Made by a program: the position numbers and the translations under genes. Shown piece after piece: positions 45,121 to 53,886 of a DNA stretch of 64,000 nt. Under the pieces are notes generated by a model, which had not been told where the DNA came from, did not search any database, and worked only from the letters and a program-made list of their open reading frames with translations. Origin of the DNA: Trinickia soli (GTDB lineage Bacteria; Pseudomonadota; Gammaproteobacteria; Burkholderiales; Burkholderiaceae); the NCBI RefSeq assembly GCF_002879855.1, contig NZ_PNYB01000011.1:1-64000 (forward strand). The letters are read 5' to 3'. How positions within the stretch are numbered: position 1 is the first letter of the stretch; every line of letters starts with the position of its first letter.

Positions 45121-46725
45121 TCATTTCTTCGGGAGCGAACCCGTGAGTCCGCTCGTGAGTGAAGAAAGGCCGGACAGCGGATTCGAGCTGCCGGTTGTGC
45201 TGCCGCTGCCGGTACCGCCGGTCAATGCGCCCGTGATCGTGGTGACGAGGCCTGCGACGGGGGCGGCCGGGTTGCTGCCGGTAGTGGTCGCGTTGGCCGG
45301 TGGACTGACGGCCCCGGTAATGGTGGAGACCAGCCCGGCAACTGGCGCCAGCGGATTGCCGCTGGCGCTGCCGACAGTGGGCGATCCGAGCGTCCCGGTG
45401 AGCGTCGATACGAGCCCGGCAACGGGCGCCAGCGGATTTGCCGTCGTGCCGCCCGCACTCGATGAACCGAGCGAGCCCGTGAGGGTCGTCGAGCCGACCG
45501 TGCCGGTGACGCTCGATGAGCCGAGGGTTCCGCTCACGCTCGATGAGCCGGGCGCGCCCGTCAGCGTCGAGGTCAAACCGGTGATCGGCGCAAGCGGGTT
45601 GCTCGTCGCACCGCTGCCGCCGGCGGTGCCGGAGAGGCTCGATAGCGCACCGGTCAGCGGGGCGAGTGGGCTTGCGCTCGCATTGCCTCCCGTGACGAGT
45701 CCGCCGACGGAAGTCGTTGCAGCGCCGGTCGCCGTCAACACGCCGCCGAGGCCGCTCGTGACCGGGTTGCCGCCCGTCGAGGCAAGCGTGCTGCCGGCCT
45801 TGTTCAGGCCGCCGCTGACGGTGCCAAGCACGCTGGCCAGTTGCGGGCCGATGCCGCTCGAGGTGCCGACGGTCTGCGTCGTCGAACTGAGCACGGACGT
45901 GATCGGCGTAATCGCGGTGCTGAGGGGTTGCGTGACTTGTTGCACTGCGCCGCTCGCGAGTGACGCGCCGAGCGTTGAGCCTGCGCTGGAAAGGGCGCCG
46001 CCGACCGTGCCGAGGGCGCCGCCGAGTGGTGCGGTGACAGAGGCGAGCGGCGACAGGGGGCCGCCGGCGCCAAGGCTCGTCACGAGATTGCCCGCGCTCG
46101 TGACGGCGTTGCCGAGTTGGCTGACGGCGGGCCCGGCGCTGACCACTGTCGTCCCGACCGGGTTGCTGGTTGCGGCTAGCTGCCCGAGCCCTTGCGATAC
46201 GCCGTTGCCGAGCGTCGACACCGCGGCGCCGACGTTCTGCAAAACGCCGCCGGCCGCCTGCGCGGTTTGCGGGTTCGTGCCGGGCAGCGTTTGCTGTCCG
46301 GCCGTCGTCCCGCCATTGGAGACGGCAGCGCCGAGCGCGCTGATGACGCCGCCGGTGCTGCCGATCACCTGGCCCATCGCGTTTGCCGTCGGGCTGGTCG
46401 TGGTGCCGCCGCCCGACGAAGTCGTCGTGCCGCCTCCAGTCGTACCACCCCCGGCCGAGGTTGTCGTGCCGCCGCTGGTTGCGCCGCCCCCGCCAGATGT
46501 CGTGGTGCCGCCCGATCCCGAACCGCCCGTCGACGAAGACCCGCCTCCCGCCGCACCGCCGCTGCCTGAGGCCAGCGTGCCGCTGCCGCCGCCGCTGCCG
46601 GCACCCGAGCCGAGGCCCTGGCTCAGGGTGCCCGAGCCGCCGCAAGCCGTCAGCGAAAGCATCGTGGCGACTGCCGCTGCGATCCACGTGCCGCGCAATA
46701 CCCCGTCTCTTTTCATTGTGTTCAT
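45121..46725 (-). CDS. Ser/Gly/Thr-rich repeat lipoprotein, first copy
   Basis: 534 residues. I chose MNTMKRDGVLRG at 46725 because GAGGA precedes it. Lipobox LTAC (Cys28). A Gly/Ser stretch of about 90 residues is followed by repeats like those of the downstream copy (SGAVQQVTQPLSTAITPITSVL). The last third has four copies of a 16-residue motif NPLAPVAGLVSTLTGA. It ends SSLTSGLTGSLPKK. It starts the minus-strand group with the next lipoprotein 27 bp away, so the two are probably co-transcribed and arose by duplication. Confidence 0.72.
   Translation of the reverse strand: MNTMKRDGVLRGTWIAAAVATMLSLTACGGSGTLSQGLGSGAGSGGGSGTLASGSGGAAGGGSSSTGGSGSGGTTTSGGGGATSGGTTTSAGGGTTGGGTTTSSGGGTTTSPTANAMGQVIGSTGGVISALGAAVSNGGTTAGQQTLPGTNPQTAQAAGGVLQNVGAAVSTLGNGVSQGLGQLAATSNPVGTTVVSAGPAVSQLGNAVTSAGNLVTSLGAGGPLSPLASVTAPLGGALGTVGGALSSAGSTLGASLASGAVQQVTQPLSTAITPITSVLSSTTQTVGTSSGIGPQLASVLGTVSGGLNKAGSTLASTGGNPVTSGLGGVLTATGAATTSVGGLVTGGNASASPLAPLTGALSSLSGTAGGSGATSNPLAPITGLTSTLTGAPGSSSVSGTLGSSSVTGTVGSTTLTGSLGSSSAGGTTANPLAPVAGLVSTLTGTLGSPTVGSASGNPLAPVAGLVSTITGAVSPPANATTTGSNPAAPVAGLVTTITGALTGGTGSGSTTGSSNPLSGLSSLTSGLTGSLPKK
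45220..45600 (-). repeat. four protein-level repeats NP(L/A)AP(V/I)(A/T)GL
   Basis: Four units are seen within the first lipoprotein, at about 45550-45600, 45389-45440, 45309-45358 and 45220-45273. DNA copies are similar but not identical. Spacing is not uniform, so they look like duplications that have since diverged. Confidence 0.7.
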
Positions 46726-47337
46726 TGCGGTTCCTCGCATTAGGTTTATCGAAATAGTTGCGGGCGCAAGCTCTGCAATGGCTGTGCCAGTTCATTGGAG
46801 AACCGTTTCGGGCGGGACGGGAAAATGGAGGACGCGTCGCACCCATAAGGCTTTTGGCGCGATACGCGAATGCACGAGGCGTTGGAAAGCGCCGCGAAAT
46901 ATCGACGCAAATCGGCGATTGAAACGAAACGTAACGTAACGAGCGCGGTCTTTCGTTACCGCGTCGCCGTAACACGTGCAATCCGCGCAGGCTCGAAATT
47001 TTTAGTGGAATTGATCTAAACTATCGTAACCCCTAAGGCAGCAATGCTCACAAAGCGCCGTTAGTAAGGGTAGAGTCGCCGTGTGCTGCTATTGCTCGTT
47101 CACTCGCAACGGCCATAACAATAGCAATGCCGAAAAGACTGGAGGCACCTATCGAATCGTTCTCTGCAGGTCATCAGCAGAATCGCACTGCCGGAACCGT
47201 GACGCGGGCGAACGGCACGCCAAGGAAGTAACGATAAGAGGTACGACGGGTCGGGCAATCATGATTGCTGCCGGCCTTTCGTTGCCTGCCGGCGAGCAAG
47301 ACCCGCACGACATTGATCGACTATACGAGGCCTAATC
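46726..47337. other. divergent control region between the lipoprotein and flp
   Basis: About 610 bp with no convincing gene. It is AT-richer from 46960 to 47060 and must hold the promoters of the minus-strand lipoproteins and of flp. I searched for a sigma-54 element near flp and found none that fit. A TAAACT at about 47017 may be a -10 element but has no good -35. Confidence 0.4.
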
Positions 47338-47508
47338 ATGAAGAAGCTCGTCAAGCGTTTCCTGATCGAAGATCGCGGTGTTACCGCCATCGAGTATGCA
47401 CTCATCGCGGGACTTATCGCCGCGGCTATCGCCACGATGGTGGGCAACATAGGCACAAATATCAACGCGGTGTTCACCACAGTTGCAAACGCCATCAAGA
47501 GCACTTAG
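47338..47508 (+). CDS. flp: Flp pilin, major subunit of the Tad pilus
   Basis: A 56-residue prepilin. A short basic leader (MKKLVKRFLIEDRG) is cut after Gly14. The mature start VTAIEYALIAGLIAAAIA carries the Flp motif with Glu at position +5 and the adjacent Tyr, then one hydrophobic helix. It is processed by CpaA, encoded next. Many copies polymerise into the adhesive Flp pilus. The gene starts the locus and has a 122-bp gap before cpaA, commonly a site that gives the pilin mRNA a higher level. Confidence 0.93.
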   Translation: MKKLVKRFLIEDRGVTAIEYALIAGLIAAAIATMVGNIGTNINAVFTTVANAIKST

Positions 47509-47630
47509 CCAATTTGTAACATTTGTTTGTAAGGTCGATTTACTTCTCGTTTTAAAGCACGTCGTGTGCTGATCGTTGCGTCGATCGGCACGGTTTAACT
47601 CGGTCTTTTTAAAGATATTCGTTGATACGC

Positions 47631-48602
47631 ATGCCGCTCGGAAGCGCTTTATTTATCGCTTGGGCCGTGGTTGTGGCTTGGTCCGATTGCCGTACTCGCC
47701 GTGTGTCGAACCGGCTCGTCATCGCTGGCCTCGTGGGGGCGTTCATCAGCGCCGCCTCTCGTGTGTCGTCGTTTGCTGTGACGCCGGAGCAGGCCGCGCT
47801 CGCGTTGCTGGTCGGCTGCGTCGCGTTGATGCCGTTCTTTTTGGCAGGCGTGATGGGCGCCGCCGATGTGAAAGTGTTCGCGGTCCTGGGCGCATGGTGT
47901 GGTCTATCTGCGTTGCGCGGCATCTGGCTCGCGGCGAGCATCGCGGCAGCCGTGCATGCGCTTGTTCTGATCGCCGCAGTCCGGAGTCGGTCGGGCGACG
48001 CATCGGCATGGTCGCCATGGCGTAACAGACGGCCCGCGTTTGCGGTCGGCGCGCACCGCGGCGCACCCTATGCCAGCGTTGCTGGTGGGCGCAGGTTCGC
48101 TGTATTGGCTGGGCAGCTTGGCGCAAGGGATCGCGAAATGAGACGCTTGCCGCGCGCGGCGTTGCCATTGCACGAGTTCGGCAGCGCGGCTGTTGAATTT
48201 GCGCTCGTGTTTCCGTTGTTGTTTACCGTGTTGTACGGCATCGTCACTTACAGCGTCTTGCTGGTCGCAGAGCAAAGCCTCACGTTGGCGGCGGAAGAGG
48301 GCGCGCGTGCGGCGCTCCATTATGAGAGCGCCACGAGCGTGGTCGAGGCGTTGGCCGCGCGCAGCAGCAATGCCTGTAGCGTCGCCACCCAGGCGACGGC
48401 ATGGCTCGGGGCCTACGCGCAGTGCTCGACTCAAACGCAAAGCTGCAGCTACAACAGCGCCATGGACTGTGTGCAGGTGACGCTCACCTACAACTACGCC
48501 GGCCACCCGATCGTGCCGACCTTGCCGCTGTTGAGTCTCGCGTTGCCGAAAACGTTGTCCAGTGTCGCGACGGTGCAGCTCGATCCGGAAAATGTGCTGT
48601 GA
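47631..48602 (+). CDS. cpaA: CpaA/TadV prepilin peptidase, frameshifted near its end and fused in frame to TadE
   Basis: CpaA cleaves the Flp leader. The A24-type aspartates are present: Asp in AWSDCRTRRVSNRL and Asp in GAADVKVFAVLG. The first 148 residues (to PYA, about 48074) read as normal CpaA. From there the +1 frame reads ALLVGAGSLYWLGSLAQGIAK with a stop at 48139-48141, which looks like the true end of CpaA and overlaps the tadE ATG. In the frame as written the protein instead runs through into TadE without a stop. A one-base insertion near 48075 would explain this. Catalytic residues are kept, but the last membrane helix is lost. Confidence 0.8.
   Translation: MPLGSALFIAWAVVVAWSDCRTRRVSNRLVIAGLVGAFISAASRVSSFAVTPEQAALALLVGCVALMPFFLAGVMGAADVKVFAVLGAWCGLSALRGIWLAASIAAAVHALVLIAAVRSRSGDASAWSPWRNRRPAFAVGAHRGAPYASVAGGRRFAVLAGQLGARDREMRRLPRAALPLHEFGSAAVEFALVFPLLFTVLYGIVTYSVLLVAEQSLTLAAEEGARAALHYESATSVVEALAARSSNACSVATQATAWLGAYAQCSTQTQSCSYNSAMDCVQVTLTYNYAGHPIVPTLPLLSLALPKTLSSVATVQLDPENVL
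48138..48602 (+). CDS. tadE: TadE, minor pseudopilin of the Tad system
   Basis: A 154-residue protein from ATG 48138. The N-terminal segment EFGSAAVEFALVFPLLFTVLYGIV is the TadE pseudopilin motif, with processing by CpaA before the hydrophobic helix. A soluble C-terminal part carries four cysteines that could form disulfides (SNACSVAT, AQCSTQTQSC, MDCVQVTLTYNY). As sequenced it can also be made as the tail of the cpaA frame. It has no strong ribosome site of its own; translation was probably coupled to the cpaA stop. Confidence 0.87.
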   Translation: MRRLPRAALPLHEFGSAAVEFALVFPLLFTVLYGIVTYSVLLVAEQSLTLAAEEGARAALHYESATSVVEALAARSSNACSVATQATAWLGAYAQCSTQTQSCSYNSAMDCVQVTLTYNYAGHPIVPTLPLLSLALPKTLSSVATVQLDPENVL

Positions 48603-48687
48603 TGCAGCGCACCCGAGGCGCCTGCGTGCGCAATAAGTGGCCGGCATTTGCCTGAAGCAGTCTTGTTTGGCCCGCGAGGAAACTGGC

Positions 48688-49617
48688 ATGACGCACCTGA
48701 ACCTGATGAAGATCGCAGCCGTCGTGTTGATCGCGGCGGCGCTGCTGCTGGGCATCTATGCTTGGGCGCTGAGCCGGCACGCGGCTATGCCGGCGCCTGT
48801 CGTCAAGGCTGCGCTTCCCGAAACGACTTTTCCTGTGGTGGTTGCAACGCGTCTGCTACCGGCCGGTGCGCCGATCCCCGGGGACGCGTTGCGCGTCGTC
48901 ATGCTGCCCGTGCGTCCGAGCGGCGCGTTCGGCGAGGCAGCGCTCGTGGCACAGCGCGTGCCGCTGGCGGACATCGGCGCGAACGTTCCGGTGCTCGAAG
49001 CGCAATTGTCGTCGGGCTTTGCCGAGCAGGTCGCGCCGGGCGAGCGCGCCGTGGCCGTGCATGTCGACGAAGGCAGCGCCGTTGGCAACCGCGTTCGCCC
49101 GGGCAATTTCGTCGACGTCTTTTTCACGCTCAAGCGTGACGCCGCGAGCGGCGGCCCCCATGCGGAGATCGCCCATTCGCAAACGCGGCTGTTGCTCTCC
49201 CGTGTGCGGGTGCTCGCTTTCGGCAGCACGGCATCGGGCGCAGGCAATCCGACTCAGTTCGGCGTCGGAGTTCATACCGCGGTGCTGGCGGTGCCGACGG
49301 CCGATGTCGATCGGCTGGAGTTGGCCGACAGCGCGGGGCACGTGTTGCTTGCACTGCGCAATCCGCGTGATCCCGATGTGCTCGACGCGACGCAGGCCGG
49401 CGCGTCGAGCGGCGTGGTGCGCACGGGCATTCGTGTCGCCGGTGGCGAAGACGCGCAGCCTTCCGTGCAGGCGGCCGCGGGTATCACGCTCAGCACGCTG
49501 TCCGGCGCGGCGCCGCCGGAGCGTCCGGCGGTGCGAATGCATCTACCGGGTGCCTATGCGAACCCGGGCATCGAAGTCATACGTGGAGGGCACGCGCAAA
49601 CGATCGCGAACCGTTGA
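48688..49617 (+). CDS. rcpC: RcpC/CpaB, Flp pilus assembly protein
   Basis: A 309-residue protein from ATG 48688, with GAGGAAA before it. It has one N-terminal membrane segment (IAAVVLIAAALLLGIYAWAL), an SAF/beta-clip domain (VVVATRLLPAGAPIPGDAL), then the RcpC/CpaB domain (AVAVHVDEGSAVGNRVRPGNFVDVFFTL). It sits in the periplasm, where CpaB partners the secretin RcpA. The C-terminus is Ala/Pro-rich. Between tadE and rcpA it follows standard Tad order. Confidence 0.88.
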   Translation: MTHLNLMKIAAVVLIAAALLLGIYAWALSRHAAMPAPVVKAALPETTFPVVVATRLLPAGAPIPGDALRVVMLPVRPSGAFGEAALVAQRVPLADIGANVPVLEAQLSSGFAEQVAPGERAVAVHVDEGSAVGNRVRPGNFVDVFFTLKRDAASGGPHAEIAHSQTRLLLSRVRVLAFGSTASGAGNPTQFGVGVHTAVLAVPTADVDRLELADSAGHVLLALRNPRDPDVLDATQAGASSGVVRTGIRVAGGEDAQPSVQAAAGITLSTLSGAAPPERPAVRMHLPGAYANPGIEVIRGGHAQTIANR

Positions 49618-49767
49618 TGGACGAGGTGTTGCACGCGGCGTCTGCAGCGGGCGCGCGGCGTGGCTGAAGCGACAAGAGACAACAATGCGCGATACGCGGT
49701 GTGCGCCGCGGTAAGCGAAGCCGGTATCGAACATCAAAAGAGGCCTGATACGAGGGCCATTCACGAC

Positions 49768-51240
49768 ATGGCGAAGAATGCGGCGACATCAATGCGGAAG
49801 TGGAGCGCGACTGCGTGCGTATGGGCGAGCATCGTGTGGATCGTATCGGGCGCTCTGACGAATGCCGCCTATGCGGAACATGAAAAGGCCCGTGCGCCGC
49901 ACACGGCGATTGCTTCGCCCGTGGTGTTGGCCGTCGGCGAGCAGCGCCAGGTCGCGCCGGGGCGATCGCTGGTGCGCGTCGCCGTGGGCGACCCGAATGT
50001 CGCTGACGTGTTGGTGGTCCGCGACGGTGACGGGCGCGGCGGCGTGCTCGTCGTCGGCAAAGCGCCCGGTACGACCGATCTGATGTTGTGGGACGCCGGA
50101 CACACCGGGCCGCAAACGCTCATGCTCACGGTCAAGCCTGCTGCCGCTGCCGCGCTGACCGACAGCACGACGCCGCATGTCGACACCTACGATGGCGATG
50201 CGGTCGTGTCGGGCCGCACGCCGACGATGCAGACGCACCAACGCGGCATCGATCTCGCGACGCTCGCAACCCACAATCGCGCGCACGCGAAGCCGCAACG
50301 CGGCGATCGGCACGGCTCTGGTGCGGTCCAAAGCGAGGGCGGCGATGCGGCCACCGTTGTGGACGAATCGACCGTCGCCACGCGAAGCGTCGTGCAGGTC
50401 GATGTGCGCGTCGTCGAATTCAGCCGCACGGTGCTCAAAGAAGCGGGCTTGAATCTGTTCAAGCACAGCAATGGATTCTCGTTCGGTTCGTTCGCACCAT
50501 CGGGTTTGAACTCGGTCACGGGCGGGGGGACGGGAAGCTTTCAGGCGTCGGGCAACGTACCCATCGCGTCCGCATTCAACCTCGTCCTGAATTCCGCGGG
50601 CAGAGGGATCTTCGCGGACCTGAGCCTGATGGAGAGCAACAACCTCGCTCGCGTGTTGGCAGAGCCCACGTTGCTCGCGCTCTCAGGGCAAAGCGCGAGC
50701 TTTCTCGCGGGTGGCGAGATTCCCGTGCCCGTGCCTGAGGCGCTTGGGACGACCTCGATCCAGTACAAGCCTTACGGCGTGGGACTCACATTGACGCCGA
50801 CCGTACTCAGCGCGCAGCGCATCGCATTGAAGGTCGCGCCCGAGGCCAGTCAGCTCGATTTTCAGAACGCCGTGACGATCAACGGCGTTTCGGTGCCGGC
50901 GATTACGACGCGGCGCGCCGATACGACCGTTGAACTCGGTGACGGCGAGAGCTTCGTCATCGGTGGACTCATCGATCGCGAAACGCTCTCGAACGTCAGC
51001 AAAGTGCCGCTGCTTGGCGACCTTCCCATCCTCGGCGCTTTCTTCAAGCAATTGAACTACCAGCAGAACGACAAGGAACTCGTGATCGTCGTGACCCCGC
51101 ACCTTGTGTCGCCGCTGGCCAAGGATGCACGGCTGCCGGTTTCGCCTGGCGAGCAAGCGGAGCAACGCGACGGGCCCGTGTGGCGATCGTATCTGGGCGG
51201 CGCGCTGTCGAGCGATGCCGGGCCCGGATTCTCGCAATGA
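49768..51240 (+). CDS. rcpA: RcpA/CpaC, outer-membrane secretin of the Tad system
   Basis: 490 residues from ATG 49768 (GAGGG before it). It has a signal peptide (about 35 residues, ending AAYA). A pilus-biogenesis N-domain follows (VLAVGEQRQVAPGRSLVRVAVGDPNVADV), then a Ser/Gly/His-rich linker, then the secretin domain (EPTLLALSGQSASFLAGGEIPVPVP, GDGESFVIGGLIDRETLSNVSKVPLLGDLPILGAFF, LVIVVTPHLV). It forms the outer-membrane pore for the pilus. Confidence 0.93.
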   Translation: MAKNAATSMRKWSATACVWASIVWIVSGALTNAAYAEHEKARAPHTAIASPVVLAVGEQRQVAPGRSLVRVAVGDPNVADVLVVRDGDGRGGVLVVGKAPGTTDLMLWDAGHTGPQTLMLTVKPAAAAALTDSTTPHVDTYDGDAVVSGRTPTMQTHQRGIDLATLATHNRAHAKPQRGDRHGSGAVQSEGGDAATVVDESTVATRSVVQVDVRVVEFSRTVLKEAGLNLFKHSNGFSFGSFAPSGLNSVTGGGTGSFQASGNVPIASAFNLVLNSAGRGIFADLSLMESNNLARVLAEPTLLALSGQSASFLAGGEIPVPVPEALGTTSIQYKPYGVGLTLTPTVLSAQRIALKVAPEASQLDFQNAVTINGVSVPAITTRRADTTVELGDGESFVIGGLIDRETLSNVSKVPLLGDLPILGAFFKQLNYQQNDKELVIVVTPHLVSPLAKDARLPVSPGEQAEQRDGPVWRSYLGGALSSDAGPGFSQ

Positions 51241-51288
51241 GCGTAGCGCAGGTGCGGCATCAACGGATCGACTGACGGGGGCAGCTGC

Positions 51289-52551
51289 ATGAATGCAAGA
51301 GCGCCATCCTTGAGTGAACGAGAGCGAGCGATCGCCGATTACTTCGTGTTCGCGTCGTGCGACGAGGCTCATGTGCGCTGGCTGGCGCATGCGCTGACTG
51401 CAACCGGCGTGGTCGAACCGGCGGCGCACGAGCCGGTGGCGCTGAGCCAGCGCATTGCGGCGCTGCGACCGTCGCTCGTTTTCGTCGATTTTTCGGGCGG
51501 CGCGATCGATACGGCAACGCGCGCCGTGCAGGCCGCGCGTGCGCTGTTGCCGCAAATATCGATCGTCGCTGTGGGCAATCTCGCCGAGCCCGCAGGTGCA
51601 ATCGCCGCGCTGCGCGCCGGCGTGCGCGACTTCATCGACCTCGCGGCCGGCGCGCAGGAGGCGGCCAGAATCACGCGGGGAGTGCTCGAAAACATGACGC
51701 AGGTCCCTGCGCGTCACGGCCGAATCACCGTGCTGCTCGGCGCGCGCGTCGGTGTCGGAGTGTCGACGTTGGCCGCGCATTTGAGCGTGCTTTTGCAAAA
51801 GCGCGGCGTGGGGGACGGACGGCAGGCAGCGCTCGTCGACCTGGGTCTGCCCGCTGGCGACGGCATGCTCTATCTCGACACGCGCAGCGAGTTCGATTTC
51901 GTCGAAGCGGTGCGCAACCTGCACCGCTTCGACGAAACGTTCGTGCATACCGCGCTCGCCCGGCATGCAAGCGGGCTCGCCTTGACGACGCTACCGCCCG
52001 ATCTGTCGGCGTTGCGTACGGTTTCACATGCATCGGCGGTCGCTTTGCTGACGCGCCTGCGTGCATTCTTCGACCAGCAGATCGTCGACTTGGGCGGATT
52101 CTCCAATCATGAATTCATCGCTCAAATCGCACAGGCTGCCGATGAAATCTGGCTCGTCTGCGATCCGGCCATCGCCTCCATCGTGTCGGCCGTCGACTTG
52201 CTGCGAGAACTGGCCGCCGCTCAGCTCGATGCGGGGCGCATCGGTGTCGTCGTGAACAAGTACGACGCGCGCCTCGGATTGACGGCCGAGCAGATCGCTG
52301 CGCGGCTCGGATTGCCGCTCGTCGCGACGTTACCGGCGCGACGCGTCGCGCTGATGCAGGCCGCCAATCTTGGCAGGCTGCTCGTCGACACAGCCGGGCG
52401 TGATCCATACGTGCGGTCGCTCGACACGCTCCTCGAGCGTATCGGGCCGCCAGAGGCGAGCGGAGCGTCCGTTCGCCCCGATTCGGGCAACGTGGCCCGT
52501 CACCTCGCGCGATTCAAGCGATTCATTCACCTTCCACCGAAGCGGTCATAG
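51289..52551 (+). CDS. tadZ: TadZ/CpaE, pilus localisation ATPase-like protein
   Basis: A 420-residue protein with an N-terminal receiver-like domain (about 10-140, with LVFVDFSGG) and a MinD/ParA-like domain from residue 143. The P-loop position reads LLGARVGVGVSTLAAHLS, where typical MinD-type proteins have KGGVGKT; both the signature Lys and the P-loop Lys are missing, so ATP hydrolysis is doubtful. Another family piece is RIGVVVNKYDARLGLTAEQIA. TadZ normally places the Tad complex at the pole. Confidence 0.86.
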   Translation: MNARAPSLSERERAIADYFVFASCDEAHVRWLAHALTATGVVEPAAHEPVALSQRIAALRPSLVFVDFSGGAIDTATRAVQAARALLPQISIVAVGNLAEPAGAIAALRAGVRDFIDLAAGAQEAARITRGVLENMTQVPARHGRITVLLGARVGVGVSTLAAHLSVLLQKRGVGDGRQAALVDLGLPAGDGMLYLDTRSEFDFVEAVRNLHRFDETFVHTALARHASGLALTTLPPDLSALRTVSHASAVALLTRLRAFFDQQIVDLGGFSNHEFIAQIAQAADEIWLVCDPAIASIVSAVDLLRELAAAQLDAGRIGVVVNKYDARLGLTAEQIAARLGLPLVATLPARRVALMQAANLGRLLVDTAGRDPYVRSLDTLLERIGPPEASGASVRPDSGNVARHLARFKRFIHLPPKRS

Positions 52552-52554
52552 ACG

Positions 52555-53886
52555 ATGGCAAACGACATCGAATTTGCCGACGACGCCTCCTCGTTCGCGC
52601 ACACGCAGCAGTTCCAAGACATCAAGAACGCCGCCCACGAGCACTTGCTGACGCGGATCGAAGAACTCGGCGCCGAATTCGGCCGATGGTCGCGGGTGGC
52701 GATCAATCAGTTCGTCGATCTCGAGATGGACAGCTTCGTGCGACTGCGCCGCATTCCGATCAACGAAAGCGAAGTGCGGTTGATCGCCGAAGCGCTGACG
52801 AAAGAGCTGGCCGGATTCGGCCCGATCGAAGATTTGCTGGGCGACCCCGCGGTCGAAGACATCCTTGTGAACGGCTACCGGGACGTCTACGTGTCGCGAC
52901 ACGGCATGTTGACGAAGATGCCCGTGCGGTTCGCGGACAACGCGCATTTGCTGCGAATCGTGCGACGCATCCTTGCGCCCATCGGGCGCCGGCTCGACGA
53001 ATCGAACCCGATGGTCGACGCGCGCCTGCCGGACGGCGGACGGGTCAACGTCGTCATCGAACCGTTGTCGATCGATGGCCCTGTCGTGTCGATTCGAAAA
53101 TTCCGCAAAGACCCGCTGCGTCCGGCCGATTTGCTGTCGAACGGCACGTACGACGCCGAAATCGGCGCGTTGCTCGAAGCAGCCGTCGCGGCGCGCTGCA
53201 ATGTCCTCGTCTCCGGCGGCACGAGTTCCGGCAAGACGTCCTTGTTGAATGCGCTCGCCTTTCATATCCCCGAGCCCGAGCGCGTCGTGACCATCGAAGA
53301 CACGGCCGAATTGTCGCTGAACCATCCGCATGTCGTGCGACTGGAAAGTCGCCCCGGTGGCTTCGACGGTTCCGGGCTCGTCACGATCCGCGACCTGCTG
53401 CGCAACACATTGCGGATGCGGCCCGACCGGATCATCGTTGGTGAAGTCCGCGGCGGCGAAGTGCTTGAAATGCTGCAGGCCATGAACACGGGCCATGACG
53501 GTTCGATGGGGACCGTCCATGCGAGTTCGCCGCGCGAGTGTCTCTATCGATTGGAAATGCTGGCGGGATTCGCGGGATTTCAAGGAACGGAATCGAGCTT
53601 GCGACGGCAGATTGCAAACGCGATCGACTTCATCGTGCAAATCGGCCGGCTGTCGAACGGCCGGCGTCGCATCTTGTCGGTCACCGAAGTGACGGGGCTG
53701 TCCGACACGATCATCGCGACGCAGGAACTCTATCGTTACGAGCCGATCCTCGATGCCGATGGTGAAGAAGTCGACAATTGGACTTCGCTCGGCATTCACC
53801 CTCATTCGCCGAAGCTCGCCCGTTTCAGGAACATGCTCGGCGCGGGATTCGACGACGGCTACGCGCAAGGAGGCTTCCGTGTCTAG
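52555..53886 (+). CDS. tadA: TadA/CpaF, assembly ATPase of the Tad pilus
   Basis: A 443-residue GspE/VirB11-type ATPase that drives Flp polymerisation. Walker A is [16 protein letters not shown] (about residues 221-236). The His/Asp boxes are [11 protein letters not shown]-like, [22 protein letters not shown]-like, and [16 protein letters not shown] with Walker B. It starts 3 bp after tadZ. The C-terminal part overlaps tadB by 8 bp, so the products are translationally linked. Confidence 0.93.
   Translation: MANDIEFADDASSFAHTQQFQDIKNAAHEHLLTRIEELGAEFGRWSRVAINQFVDLEMDSFVRLRRIPINESEVRLIAEALTKELAGFGPIEDLLGDPAVEDILVNGYRDVYVSRHGMLTKMPVRFADNAHLLRIVRRILAPIGRRLDESNPMVDARLPDGGRVNVVIEPLSIDGPVVSIRKFRKDPLRPADLLSNGTYDAEIGALLEAAVAARCNVLVSGGTSSGKTSLLNALAFHIPEPERVVTIEDTAELSLNHPHVVRLESRPGGFDGSGLVTIRDLLRNTLRMRPDRIIVGEVRGGEVLEMLQAMNTGHDGSMGTVHASSPRECLYRLEMLAGFAGFQGTESSLRRQIANAIDFIVQIGRLSNGRRRILSVTEVTGLSDTIIATQELYRYEPILDADGEEVDNWTSLGIHPHSPKLARFRNMLGAGFDDGYAQGGFRV

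Noticed and set aside
45220-45600. CRISPR-like array
   Set aside because: Repeats are coding, diverged and unevenly spaced; no cas genes in the window.
45080-46939. 619-codon plus-strand frame over the repeat lipoprotein
   Set aside because: Pro/Val-rich antisense of a repetitive gene. The minus-strand lipoprotein has a ribosome site, signal peptide and lipobox; this frame has none.
46726-47337. Sigma-54 promoter upstream of flp
   Set aside because: GG-N10-GC candidates such as around 46850 and 47145 fail at one of the invariant pairs.
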